Positions 1 to 6,793 are shown, numbered from the stretch's first letter. The stretch: DNA of 13,386 bases from Nitriliruptoraceae bacterium (GCA_007123425.1 SKLC01000307.1:1-13386); one strand, 5' to 3'. A program made the numbers and translations. The notes: a model not told the origin generated them from the sequence alone.

Positions 1-822
1 CAGGCCCAGCCGGGCGGCGTCGTGCCGGCGCCGGTGGTGCCCGCTGCGGCGGGCAGCGACGAGCGACCCGAGCCCTCCCCCACCCAGGTGGACTTCGGCG
101 GCGAGCGCCAGGTCACCGAGCAGCTCTCGCGCGTGCGCAAGGCCATCGCCAAGGGCATGTACGAGTCGCTGCAGTCCACCGCGCAGCTGACCGCCGCGGT
201 CGAGGTCGACCTGACGGCGATCATGAACCTGCGCGCGGCCGTCAAGGACCAGTTCAAGGCCCGCGAAGGCGCCTCGCTCTCCCCGCTGCCCTTCATCGCG
301 CGGGCGGTGTGCATGACCCTGCCCCGCCACCCGGCGGCCAATGCCTCGATCGACATGGACGAGGGCGTGGCGACCTACCACCGGTTCATCAACCTGGGCA
401 TGGCGGTCGACACCCCGCGCGGCCTGCTCGTGCCCAACATCAAGGACGCCCAGGACCTCACCGTCCCGGGGATGGCACGCTCCATCGCCGACCTCGCCAA
501 GCGCACCCGTGACAAGAAGATCCAGCCCGACGAGATCTCCGGGGGCACCTTCACGATCACCAACACCGGATCGCGGGGCACGCTGTTCGACACCCCCATC
601 CTCAACCCGCCCGAGGTCGGCATCCTCGCCGCCTGCGCCATCGAGAAGCGCCCCGTGGTCGTCTCGGACGCCTACGGCGACTCGATCGCGATCCGGTGGA
701 TGAGCTACCTGTGCCTCACCTACGACCATCGCATGCTCGACGGCGCCGACGCGGCGCGCTTCCTGCAGGACCTCAAGTGGGTCCTCGAGCACCACGACTT
801 CACCCAGGAGGTCGGCGCCTGA
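1..822 (+). CDS. dlaT: Dihydrolipoamide acyltransferase (E2) of a 2-oxoacid dehydrogenase complex, catalytic domain, 5' partial
   Basis: This is the C-terminal catalytic (acyltransferase) domain of an E2 subunit. It moves an acyl group from lipoamide to CoA in pyruvate or 2-oxoglutarate dehydrogenase. The frame is open from base 1, so the lipoyl and subunit-binding domains lie upstream of the window. The visible part starts with an Ala/Pro-rich linker (bases 1-90). The core follows, with SRVRKAIAKGM, the TNTGSRG segment and the active-site motif DHRMLDG (His codon 727-729), in which the His and Asp of HxxxDG are intact. Overall it resembles the actinobacterial DlaT/SucB type. An internal GTG at 22 is unlikely to be the start because the linker runs straight through it. 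lipB follows after 36 bases and lipA after that, so the operon probably makes both the lipoyl-using enzyme and the lipoylation machinery. I cannot tell from the catalytic domain whether it serves the pyruvate complex, the 2-oxoglutarate complex or both; sucB is the alternative name. Confidence 0.9.
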   Translation, partial: QAQPGGVVPAPVVPAAAGSDERPEPSPTQVDFGGERQVTEQLSRVRKAIAKGMYESLQSTAQLTAAVEVDLTAIMNLRAAVKDQFKAREGASLSPLPFIARAVCMTLPRHPAANASIDMDEGVATYHRFINLGMAVDTPRGLLVPNIKDAQDLTVPGMARSIADLAKRTRDKKIQPDEISGGTFTITNTGSRGTLFDTPILNPPEVGILAACAIEKRPVVVSDAYGDSIAIRWMSYLCLTYDHRMLDGADAARFLQDLKWVLEHHDFTQEVGA

Positions 823-858
823 GCGACGCCGACCCGCCCCAGGGGGAACGACGAGCCG

Positions 859-1659
859 ATGACGACCGCGCGACCACGACCACCGGCCTCCCCCGCGGCG
901 CTGCGTGAGGACGGCCGCGCCCCGATCGCGGTCGTCGACGCGGGCACGGTGCCCTACACGACCGCCTGGGCCTGGCAAAGGGAGCTCGTCGATCGTCGCC
1001 GGCGCGACGCGGTGGGCGACGTGCTGCTGCTGCTCGAGCATCCGCGGGTCTACACCCTCGGACGGCGTGCCAGCCGCGACAACGTGCTGCTCGACGACGC
1101 CGAGCTCGCCCGCCGCGGCATCGAGGTCGTCGACGTGGACCGGGGCGGGGACGTCACCTACCACGGCCCGGGCCAGCTCGTGGGCTATCCGGTCCTGCGG
1201 CTCGATGGCGTGCACGGCGTCGTCGACTACGTGCGGGCCCTCGAGCAGGTGCTGCTGGTCGCCCTGGCCCGCTTCGGTGTCGCAGCTGAGCGCGTGGAGG
1301 GCTACACCGGCGTGTGGGTGGGAGCCGAGAAGGTGGCCGCCATCGGCGTGCGCGTCGCGGCGGGCGGGGTCACCTCGCACGGCTTCGCGCTCAACGTGGA
1401 CTGCGACCTCGACGACTTCGCCGGCATCGTGCCGTGCGGCATCAGCGACCGGGGGGTCTGCTCGCTGGCCAGCCTCGGGGTCCACACCACCATGACCGAG
1501 GTCCGTCAGACGGTGGCCGCCGCGTTCGCCGAGGTCCTCGACGGTAGGCTCGAGCACCGCACGACGAGCGCGCTCGACCTCGGGCACCCGCCGCGACCCA
1601 CCGCCGTCGCCACGCAGCCCGCGGCCGGGCCCGGGCCCCGCGACGACGAAGGCCGCTGA
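859..1659 (+). CDS. lipB: Lipoyl(octanoyl) transferase LipB
   Basis: LipB transfers octanoyl groups from acyl carrier protein to the lysine of lipoyl domains, the first step of lipoate synthesis in the cytoplasm. The 266-residue product has the family signatures: RGGDVTYHGPGQ at residues 95-106, the catalytic Lys158 in AEKVAAIGV, the SHGFALNV segment (173-180) and the catalytic Cys193 in IVPCGIS. The length is a little above the family norm because of about 20 extra N-terminal residues and an Ala/Pro-rich, probably disordered C-terminal tail after residue 235. The ATG at 859 has a purine-rich AGGGGG about 12 bases upstream, which is rather distant. No better in-frame start was seen before the conserved region. 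The stop lies one base before the lipA ATG, which suggests translational coupling, and the E2 gene is 36 bases upstream. The assignment is firm. Confidence 0.96.
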   Translation: MTTARPRPPASPAALREDGRAPIAVVDAGTVPYTTAWAWQRELVDRRRRDAVGDVLLLLEHPRVYTLGRRASRDNVLLDDAELARRGIEVVDVDRGGDVTYHGPGQLVGYPVLRLDGVHGVVDYVRALEQVLLVALARFGVAAERVEGYTGVWVGAEKVAAIGVRVAAGGVTSHGFALNVDCDLDDFAGIVPCGISDRGVCSLASLGVHTTMTEVRQTVAAAFAEVLDGRLEHRTTSALDLGHPPRPTAVATQPAAGPGPRDDEGR

Positions 1660-1660
1660 C

Positions 1661-2695
1661 ATGAGCGAGCGAACCACACCGCGCCCCGTGGTCCCCGACG
1701 ACGCCCGCATGCTCTCGGTGCTCCCCAAGGAGCGCGTCCAGCGGGCCGGCACGGTGCGGCGCAGCCTGGACACTTCCCTGCCGGCGGGACGCAAGCCCGA
1801 CTGGCTCAAGGTCAAGGCCTCCTACGGGGAGAACTTCCGCGATCTCACCGGCCTGATGGAGGGCCTCGAGCTCAACACCGTCTGCCAGCAGGCGGCCTGC
1901 CCGAACATCTACGAGTGCTGGGAGATGCGGGAGGCCACCTTCCTGATCGGCGGGGAGGACTGCACCCGCCGGTGTGGGTTCTGCCAGATCAAGACCGGCA
2001 AGCCCAAGGGCTACGACACCGACGAGCCGCGCCGGGTCGCCGAGGCGGTCGAGCACCTGGGGCTGCGCTTCGCGGTGGTCACCATGGTGGCTCGCGACGA
2101 CCTCGACGACGGCGGGGCCTGGCTGGTGGCCGAGACGATCCGACAGATCCGCGCCCGCACCCCCGACGTGGGCGTCGAGGTGCTGCCCAGCGACTTCGGC
2201 TACGGCCAGGACCCGACCAAGGGGATCCTGGCGCTCGAGCAGGTCGTGGCCGCCGAGCCCGATGTGTTCGCCTTCAACCTCGAGACCACGCGCCGGCTGT
2301 TCCCCACGATCCGGCCGGCCTTCGACTACGACCGGGGCCTGCAGTTCCTCGCCCACGCCCGCGAGCGCTTCCCGGCCACGACGGCGATCAAGTCGAACAT
2401 CATCGCCGGCATGGGCGAGACCGACGACGAGATCCGCGAATGCCTCAGGGACCTGAAGGCCGCCGGCGTGGAGCTGGTCACCATCGGCCAGTACCTGCAG
2501 CCCTCGGCCCAGCACCTGCGGCTCGACCGCTACGTCACGCCGGCGCAGTTCGACGCCTTCCGCGAGTACGGCGAGGGCGAGCTCGGCTTCGCCCACATCG
2601 AGTCCGGCCCGATGGTGCGCTCGAGCTACCACGCGGGACAGCAGGCCCAGGACGCGGACGCCTGGTCCCCCGCGGCGCACCAGCCCGGAGGCTGA
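1661..2695 (+). CDS. lipA: Lipoyl synthase LipA (radical SAM)
   Basis: LipA inserts sulfur at C6 and C8 of protein-bound octanoyl groups to make the lipoyl cofactor, using S-adenosylmethionine and two [4Fe-4S] clusters. The 344-residue protein carries both cluster motifs. The auxiliary cluster CX4CX5C is Cys75, Cys80 and Cys86. The radical-SAM CX3CX2C is Cys101, Cys105 and Cys108, within EDCTRRCGFCQI. The C-terminal RSSY at 320-323 holds the conserved serine that ligates the auxiliary cluster. The N-terminal segment RKPDWLKVKAS (44-54) is also typical. A GAAGG eight bases before the ATG supports the start. The gene is separated from lipB by one base, so the two are almost certainly co-transcribed. 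It converges with the mscS-type gene, with only 46 bases between the stops. Nothing is missing or unusual. Confidence 0.97.
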   Translation: MSERTTPRPVVPDDARMLSVLPKERVQRAGTVRRSLDTSLPAGRKPDWLKVKASYGENFRDLTGLMEGLELNTVCQQAACPNIYECWEMREATFLIGGEDCTRRCGFCQIKTGKPKGYDTDEPRRVAEAVEHLGLRFAVVTMVARDDLDDGGAWLVAETIRQIRARTPDVGVEVLPSDFGYGQDPTKGILALEQVVAAEPDVFAFNLETTRRLFPTIRPAFDYDRGLQFLAHARERFPATTAIKSNIIAGMGETDDEIRECLRDLKAAGVELVTIGQYLQPSAQHLRLDRYVTPAQFDAFREYGEGELGFAHIESGPMVRSSYHAGQQAQDADAWSPAAHQPGG

Positions 2696-2696
2696 C

Positions 2697-2725
2697 GCGG
2701 CCATCCCTCCCGGGACGGCGGCCGC
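2697..2725. terminator. Weak hairpin between convergent lipA and the mscS-type gene
   Basis: A 6-bp inverted repeat (GCGGCC at 2697-2702 with GGCCGC at 2720-2725) encloses a 17-base loop that contains a small TCCCGGGA palindrome. It lies just past the lipA stop in the 46-base gap between convergent genes, where a bidirectional terminator would be expected. There is no T-tract and the stem is short, so the call is tentative. Confidence 0.25.
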
Positions 2726-2741
2726 TGCGGTCGAGGACGGC

Positions 2742-3983
2742 TCAGGCGCGTGGGTCGGCGTCGCCCCCGTCGGCCTCGCCCACGTGCTCGTCGACGGCCT
2801 CCTCGACGCTGGGCATGTCCTGGCGCTCCATCGCCTCGCGCCCACGGTCGCCCTTCGCGGCGCTCTCCAGCACCCGCTGCATCTCCGCGCCGTCGGGGCG
2901 CGTGTGGGTGGAGCGACGCCCCTCGCCGTCGACGTTGGCCAGGGCCACGGGCTCCTCGGTGCGCAGCCACACGGTGCGCTGCGGGAAGGGGATCTCCACC
3001 TCCGCGGCGTCGAACGCGCGCTTGATGCGGCGCCGCAGCTCGCGCCCGATCGCCCACTGCTCCGCCGGCCGGGTCTTGATCACCAGGCGGAGGTCCACCC
3101 CGTCCGCGCCGAGGTCCTGCACGCCCCACACCTCGGGCGGGTCGAGGAAGAGGTCACGGTAGGCGTCCTCCTCCGCCATCGCGTTCGCGACCGCCTCGAT
3201 GATCTCCATCGCCTCGTCGACGTCGGTCTCGTAGGCGACCTGGACGTCGAGCAGGACCCGCGCCCACTTCTGGGACATGTTCCCGATCCGGCGGATCTCG
3301 CCGTTGGGGATGTGCCACAGCGTGCCCTCGATGTCGCGGATGCGCGTGCTGCGCAGCGTCACGCCCTCGACGACGCCGATCGCCTCGCCGGCGTCGACGA
3401 TGTCGCCGACGCCGTACTGGTCCTCGATGAGCATGAACACGCCCGAGATGAAGTCGCTCACCAGGCCCTGGGCGCCGAAGCCGAGCGCCAGGCCGACGAT
3501 GCCGGCACCAGCGACCAGGGGGCCGAGGCTGATCCCGACGGTGCCCAGGATCATGAAGACCGCGACCACCCAGACCACGACCGCCACCACGCTGCGGGCC
3601 AGCGCGCCGAGGGCGTCGGCGCGCTGGGCGCGCCGCGCCGAGTAGGCCGTCGGGGGCCCGTCCGACAGGCGCATCCGCTGGCGCAGGCCGCGACGCGTTT
3701 CGGTGCTCGGGTCCTTGGCCCGCTCCACGGCCCGTCGGATCGTGCGGCGCACGAACCACAGCAGCAGCGTGGCGAGCACCAGGATCAGCAGGATCTGCAG
3801 GGCCGGCTCGAGGGCGTTGTTGATCGACCAGAGCACAAGCTCGTTGTCGGTGACGTTGGCCTCGACCCACTCTGTGATGGGTCGCTCGACCTCTCCCCCG
3901 AAGACCTCGTTGTCGGTGGGCTCACCCTCGGTGCCCTCGCCGGTGCCGAGCACGCTGGCGAGCCCCATGGTGTGGGACGTCAT
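2742..3983 (-). CDS. Small-conductance mechanosensitive channel (MscS family)
   Basis: This is an inner-membrane channel of the MscS family, which opens under membrane tension to release solutes after osmotic downshock. The 413-residue product has a polar N-terminus, a transmembrane helix at about 61-78, a basic loop, a second helix at about 131-150 and the pore-lining third helix at about 153-187. That helix contains LALGFGAQGLVSDFISG, a family hallmark rich in Gly and Ala. The beta domain follows (VGDIVDAGEAIGVVEG through WHIPNGEI, 192-230), then the alpha/beta vestibule to about 342. The last 70 residues form an acidic, low-complexity tail. The ATG is preceded by GGGAGGT (3988-3994) at four bases, which supports this start. 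The gene is divergent from glnA and shares its 314-bp upstream region. In Corynebacterium glutamicum a MscS homologue (MscCG) exports glutamate, but nothing in this sequence proves that role here. Confidence 0.9.
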   Translation of the reverse strand: MTSHTMGLASVLGTGEGTEGEPTDNEVFGGEVERPITEWVEANVTDNELVLWSINNALEPALQILLILVLATLLLWFVRRTIRRAVERAKDPSTETRRGLRQRMRLSDGPPTAYSARRAQRADALGALARSVVAVVVWVVAVFMILGTVGISLGPLVAGAGIVGLALGFGAQGLVSDFISGVFMLIEDQYGVGDIVDAGEAIGVVEGVTLRSTRIRDIEGTLWHIPNGEIRRIGNMSQKWARVLLDVQVAYETDVDEAMEIIEAVANAMAEEDAYRDLFLDPPEVWGVQDLGADGVDLRLVIKTRPAEQWAIGRELRRRIKRAFDAAEVEIPFPQRTVWLRTEEPVALANVDGEGRRSTHTRPDGAEMQRVLESAAKGDRGREAMERQDMPSVEEAVDEHVGEADGGDADPRA

Positions 3984-4031
3984 GCCTACCTCCCGGATCG
4001 CGGGCGCAGCCTACTGATGCCAGTCGAGGGG

Positions 4032-4055
4032 CCGACCGGCCAGGTGGCCGGCCGG
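4032..4055. promoter_or_regulatory. Hairpin in the mscS-side leader
   Basis: A 6-bp perfect stem (4036-4041 with 4046-4051) closes a four-base loop. After one mismatch it extends by three more pairs (4032-4034 with 4053-4055). No plus-strand gene ends nearby, so it is not an obvious terminator. It would lie in the 5' leader of the mscS transcript if transcription starts to its right. The function is unknown. Confidence 0.35.
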
Positions 4056-4071
4056 GAGCCCGCTCGCTCGT

Positions 4072-4109
4072 GTAACGAGGACGTAACGTTGGCGACACCC
4101 CGGAGTGAC
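4072..4109 (+). promoter_or_regulatory. Tandem GlnR-like operator upstream of glnA
   Basis: Four five-base half-sites lie at exact 11-bp spacing: GTAAC (4072-4076), GTAAC (4083-4087), GACAC (4094-4098) and GTGAC (4105-4109), each separated by six bases. All four end in AC, giving AC-n9-AC repeated three times. The known actinobacterial GlnR box is GTNAC-n6-GNAAC, often doubled (a1-b1-a2-b2) upstream of glnA and amtB. The first pair matches it exactly; the second pair is weaker. GlnR is an OmpR-type regulator of nitrogen assimilation. Whether this organism has glnR cannot be seen here. Confidence 0.6.
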
Positions 4110-4119
4110 AGCCCGGGCC

Positions 4120-4125
4120 TACGGT
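4120..4125 (+). promoter_or_regulatory. Candidate -10 hexamer for glnA
   Basis: TACGGT fits the TANNNT pattern and lies 11 bases after the last GlnR-like half-site. No good -35 lies at the usual distance, which would suit an activator-dependent promoter. A start near 4132 would give a leader of about 165 bases and put the centre of the tandem box near -41. Confidence 0.3.
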
Positions 4126-4142
4126 CCCGACCGACATCGATC

Positions 4143-4161
4143 CGGGCTCACCTCGAGCCCG
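4143..4161 (+). promoter_or_regulatory. Short hairpin in the glnA leader
   Basis: CGGGCTC (4143-4149) and GAGCCCG (4155-4161) form a 7-bp perfect stem with a five-base loop. The same 3' half of CCGGGCT (4142-4148) can alternatively pair with AGCCCGG at 4110-4116, so two exclusive foldings exist on paper. The earlier arm may lie upstream of the transcription start. Confidence 0.35.
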
Positions 4162-4169
4162 AACAAGCC

Positions 4170-4245
4170 GGGCGGGATGCCGGCCGAGCCCAACCGCGGT
4201 CACACGCCGCGGGCGCCGGGGCCGCGTCGGTACGGCATCCCGCCC
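4170..4245 (+). promoter_or_regulatory. Long structured element in the glnA leader
   Basis: A 13-bp perfect inverted repeat pairs 4170-4182 with 4233-4245 and encloses 50 bases. Inside it, CCGCGG at 4194-4199 pairs with CCGCGG at 4207-4212 around a seven-base loop. The element ends 40 bases before the glnA ribosome binding site. It could be a leader structure affecting glnA translation or stability, or a small RNA. It has no T-tract and I do not recognise a known riboswitch fold. The repeat is plainly there; its function is inference. Confidence 0.45.
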
Positions 4246-4284
4246 ACCGAATCCGCCCGCACTCGCGGCGTCGGATCCGCACAC

Positions 4285-4300
4285 AAGGAGCGAGAAGTTG
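4285..4300 (+). promoter_or_regulatory. glnA ribosome binding site and TTG start
   Basis: AAGGAG at 4285-4290 sits seven bases before TTG (4298-4300). The first in-frame ATG is codon 22, inside the conserved GlnA N-terminus, so TTG is the supported start. Confidence 0.85.
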
Positions 4301-5731
4301 GGTAGCTCACCACAGACTGGCAAGGATGTCGTCGACCTGATCGAGGCCGAGGGCTACGAGATGGTGGACTTCAGGTTCGTCGATCTTCCGGGCCTGGTCC
4401 AGCACTTCACCGTGCCGATCTCCTCGATCGACGAGGACGTGTTCAGCGACGGGCTGTACTTCGACGGCTCGTCGGTCCGCGGCTTCCAGGGGATCCAGGA
4501 GTCCGACATGCTCCTGATCCCGGACGTGTCGACCGCGCAGGAGGACATGTTCCGCAAGCGCAAGACCCTGATGATCTACTGCCACGTCCACGATGCCATC
4601 ACCGGCGAGGCGTACTCGCGCGATCCTCGCAACGTCGCCCGCAAGGCCGAGGCCTACCTCAAGTCCACCGGGATCGCCGACACGGTGTTCATGGGCCCGG
4701 AGGCCGAGTTCTTCGTCTTCGACTCGATCCGCTTCTCCGGCCAGCCCCAGGAGTCGTTCTACTCGATCGACTCGGTCGAGGGCCCGTGGAACACCGGCAA
4801 GGACGAGGAGGGCGGCAACCTCGGCTACAAGCCGCGCCAGAAGCAGGGCTACTTCCCGGCCCCACCGATGGACCACTTCGCCGATCTGCGCGCCGAGATG
4901 TCGGTCAACCTCGAGCGGGCCGGCATCCAGGTCGAGCTCCAGCACCACGAGGTCGGCGCCGGCGGTCAGGCGGAGATCAACATCCGCTTCGACGAGATGG
5001 CCCCGATGGCCGACAAGCTGATGACGTTCAAGTACATCATCAAGAACACCGCGCTCGAGGAGGGCAAGACCGTCACGTTCATGCCCAAGCCGATCTTCGG
5101 CGACAACGGCTCGGGCATGCACACCCACATGTCGCTGTGGAAGGACGGCGAGCCCCTGTTCCACGACGAGGCGGGCTACGGGCAGCTGTCCGACGTCGCC
5201 CGCTGGTACATCGGTGGGATCCTGCGCCACGCGCCCTCGGTGCTGGCCTTCACCAACCCGACCACGAACTCCTACCGGCGCCTGGTGCCGGGCTACGAGG
5301 CCCCGGTAAACCTCGTGTACTCGGCGCGCAACCGCTCGGCGGCCGTGCGCATCCCGATCGCGGGTGACAGCCCGAAGGCCAAGCGCATCGAGTTCCGCGT
5401 CCCCGACCCGTCCTGCAACCCCTACCTCGCCTTCACGGCGATGCTGATGGCCGGCATCGACGGGATCCGCAACAAGATCGAGCCGCCGGACCCGGTGGAC
5501 AAGGACATCTACGACCTGCCCCCCGAGGAGCTCGAGAACCTGCCCAGCGTGCCGCGCAGCCTCGAGGAGGCGCTGGCGGGCCTCCAGGAGGACCACGAGT
5601 TCCTGCTCGAGGGTGGGGTCTTCACCGAGGACCTCATCGAGAAGTGGATCGAGTACAAGATGGACGAGGAGGTCGCCCAGGTCGGCCTGCGTCCCCACCC
5701 CCACGAGTTCCAGTTGTACTACGACATCTGA
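4298..5731 (+). CDS. glnA: Glutamine synthetase type I (GSI-beta, adenylylatable)
   Basis: GlnA makes glutamine from glutamate, ammonia and ATP, the main entry point for ammonium, as a cytoplasmic dodecamer. The 477-residue length is normal for type I enzymes. The N-terminal beta-grasp domain includes [13 protein letters not shown] (28-40) and [11 protein letters not shown] (53-63). Metal and substrate residues are present: Glu135 and Glu137 in GPEAEFFVF, Glu218 in [12 protein letters not shown], Glu226 and His275 in [16 protein letters not shown] (345-353) and [17 protein letters not shown] (363-379) complete the active site. Tyr405 in [11 protein letters not shown] is the adenylylation site, which places it in the GSI-beta class controlled by GlnE. 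glnE lies about 6 kb downstream on the other strand. Translation starts at TTG with a strong AAGGAG. Upstream GlnR-like boxes suggest nitrogen control, and a strong hairpin follows the stop. Confidence 0.97.
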   Translation: MGSSPQTGKDVVDLIEAEGYEMVDFRFVDLPGLVQHFTVPISSIDEDVFSDGLYFDGSSVRGFQGIQESDMLLIPDVSTAQEDMFRKRKTLMIYCHVHDAITGEAYSRDPRNVARKAEAYLKSTGIADTVFMGPEAEFFVFDSIRFSGQPQESFYSIDSVEGPWNTGKDEEGGNLGYKPRQKQGYFPAPPMDHFADLRAEMSVNLERAGIQVELQHHEVGAGGQAEINIRFDEMAPMADKLMTFKYIIKNTALEEGKTVTFMPKPIFGDNGSGMHTHMSLWKDGEPLFHDEAGYGQLSDVARWYIGGILRHAPSVLAFTNPTTNSYRRLVPGYEAPVNLVYSARNRSAAVRIPIAGDSPKAKRIEFRVPDPSCNPYLAFTAMLMAGIDGIRNKIEPPDPVDKDIYDLPPEELENLPSVPRSLEEALAGLQEDHEFLLEGGVFTEDLIEKWIEYKMDEEVAQVGLRPHPHEFQLYYDI

Positions 5732-5746
5732 GCTCGCTCCCCACGC

Positions 5747-5784
5747 GCGTCGGACCGGCTGCCTCCACGGAGCCGGTCCGACGC
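5747..5784. terminator. glnA terminator, probably bidirectional
   Basis: A 14-bp perfect inverted repeat (5747-5760 with 5771-5784) has a ten-base loop and begins 16 bases after the glnA stop. There is no T-tract, which is common for terminator hairpins of GC-rich actinobacteria. It lies between convergent glnA and the minus-strand gene ending at 5865, so it may serve both. Confidence 0.8.
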
Positions 5785-5864
5785 TGTCGGGTCGGGGCGC
5801 GTGCCATCCCCGCCCGGGGTCCGCTGGCGATCGTGGCCCGCCGTGGGCAGGCCCTGCGGGGCCG

Positions 5865-6734
5865 CTAGTCGGTCACCGGCGCCTGCAGCTCCACCCGGTC
5901 GAGAGGCTCGGTCCAGGCGTCGCTGGGCAGCGCGGTGACCAACTGCTCGAGCACGTGCACCAGCCCACGCGCACGCCCACGGCTCAGGCGGCGCCGCGTC
6001 ATGACCGCGACGTGGCCGTCGGCGATCGTCAGGCCCTCGACCTTCACGGGCCTCTCGAGCAGGGCCCGGTAGGCGCCGGTGTCGACCAGCGCCGCGCGCG
6101 CGGGCTCCGGCAGCTCCTGGACGTCGAAGCGGCGCGTCATCTCCTCCGGCAGGCTCTCGTCGGCACCGCCCAGCAGGCGCGTGATCAGGCGGCGTCGCAC
6201 CAGCCGCACGGGTGGCACCGAGGCGGGCAGCCGGGCCACCGCCGCTGTGCAGCTCGCCGAGCTGGTCGCCGAGCGCCGTCCACCCTGCCGGGGGATCCCG
6301 CGGGTGGAGGTGCGCACCGAGATCCGCGCCTCCCCCACGGTCGCCTCGCCCACCGAGGTGGGCGCGACCGCGACGCAGCGACCGCGGACCCTGGCGTCGG
6401 TCCGGGTGCCCGCCCCCGACAGGTCCAGGGCCAGACCGGCCGCCTGGCGGGCGAGATCGCCGCGTTGCGAGGAGCCGTTGGCGGTGCGGCGCGCCGACCG
6501 GCGTGCCGAGCGCTTGGCCGCGTCCACCATCTCGGGGAACGCGGAGGCCACCAGGCGGCCGAAGCGCTCGCTGCGGCCCAGCCACCGCCAGCCCTGTCCC
6601 CGGGCCAGCGCGCGCAGCGACTGATAGCGCAGCACGCGGGCGATCAGGCCCCCGGCCACGGCGATCACGATGAGGACCGCGAACGCGGTGACGGCCACCC
6701 CGCCCCATGCCTCGACCAGCTGTTCGACGTTCAT
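5865..6734 (-). CDS. Membrane-anchored protein of unknown function, DUF3137-like
   Basis: The function is unknown. The 289-residue product begins with one transmembrane helix (about 13-34), probably leaving the rest in the cytoplasm because it is followed by the basic segment RVLRYQSLRALARGQGWRW. A very Arg/Ser-rich stretch (about 74-160) follows. The C-terminal third has LPASVPPVRLV (169-179), EEMTRRFDV (197-205) and a final helix-like VLEQLVTALP (261-270). This layout (anchor, a GWR(W/Y) motif, an F-N-R-R-F-V-like motif, an LP ending) resembles actinobacterial proteins annotated as DUF3137, recalled from general knowledge and not searched. The ATG has only a weak AGGGG upstream. The gene is the last of three same-strand genes after the phytanoyl-CoA dioxygenase gene (59-base gap), and a small hairpin lies in that gap. 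It converges with glnA. Confidence 0.7.
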   Translation of the reverse strand: MNVEQLVEAWGGVAVTAFAVLIVIAVAGGLIARVLRYQSLRALARGQGWRWLGRSERFGRLVASAFPEMVDAAKRSARRSARRTANGSSQRGDLARQAAGLALDLSGAGTRTDARVRGRCVAVAPTSVGEATVGEARISVRTSTRGIPRQGGRRSATSSASCTAAVARLPASVPPVRLVRRRLITRLLGGADESLPEEMTRRFDVQELPEPARAALVDTGAYRALLERPVKVEGLTIADGHVAVMTRRRLSRGRARGLVHVLEQLVTALPSDAWTEPLDRVELQAPVTD

Positions 6735-6769
6735 TCCATTGCCCCTGTTCGTGGGCGCCCCAGCACCCT

Positions 6770-6786
6770 GCGCCCGCCCCGGGCGC
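6770..6786 (-). other. Small intercistronic hairpin after the PhyH gene
   Basis: GCGCCC (6770-6775) pairs with GGGCGC (6781-6786) around a five-base loop, eight bases beyond the dioxygenase stop on the minus strand. It could attenuate read-through into the downstream DUF3137-like gene. Such short GC stems are also common by chance here. Confidence 0.25.
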
Positions 6787-6793
6787 GGTCAGA

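Larger units (their letters stand above)
3984..4297. other. Divergent intergenic control region between mscS-type gene and glnA
   Basis: These 314 bases hold no convincing protein-coding gene; short open frames here lack a ribosome binding site and family features. From left to right I see the mscS ribosome binding site (3988-3994), a hairpin on the mscS side (4032-4055), four GlnR-like half-sites (4072-4109), a -10-like hexamer (4120-4125), a small hairpin (4143-4161), a long 13-bp stem (4170-4245) and the glnA ribosome binding site (4285-4290). Both genes must take their promoters from this stretch. Confidence 0.8.

Noticed and set aside
1442..2845. 467-codon open frame antisense to lipA
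   Set aside because: It is covered by lipB and lipA, both with complete catalytic motifs; no domain is seen in the antisense product.
2784..4340. 518-codon plus-strand frame antisense to the mscS-type gene and across the glnA upstream region
   Set aside because: It overlaps the channel gene's conserved pore and beta domain and even the glnA start; the product is low complexity.
4307..5704. 465-codon open frame antisense to glnA
   Set aside because: It lies wholly within glnA, has no ribosome binding site, and its composition is that of an antisense shadow of GSI coding sequence.
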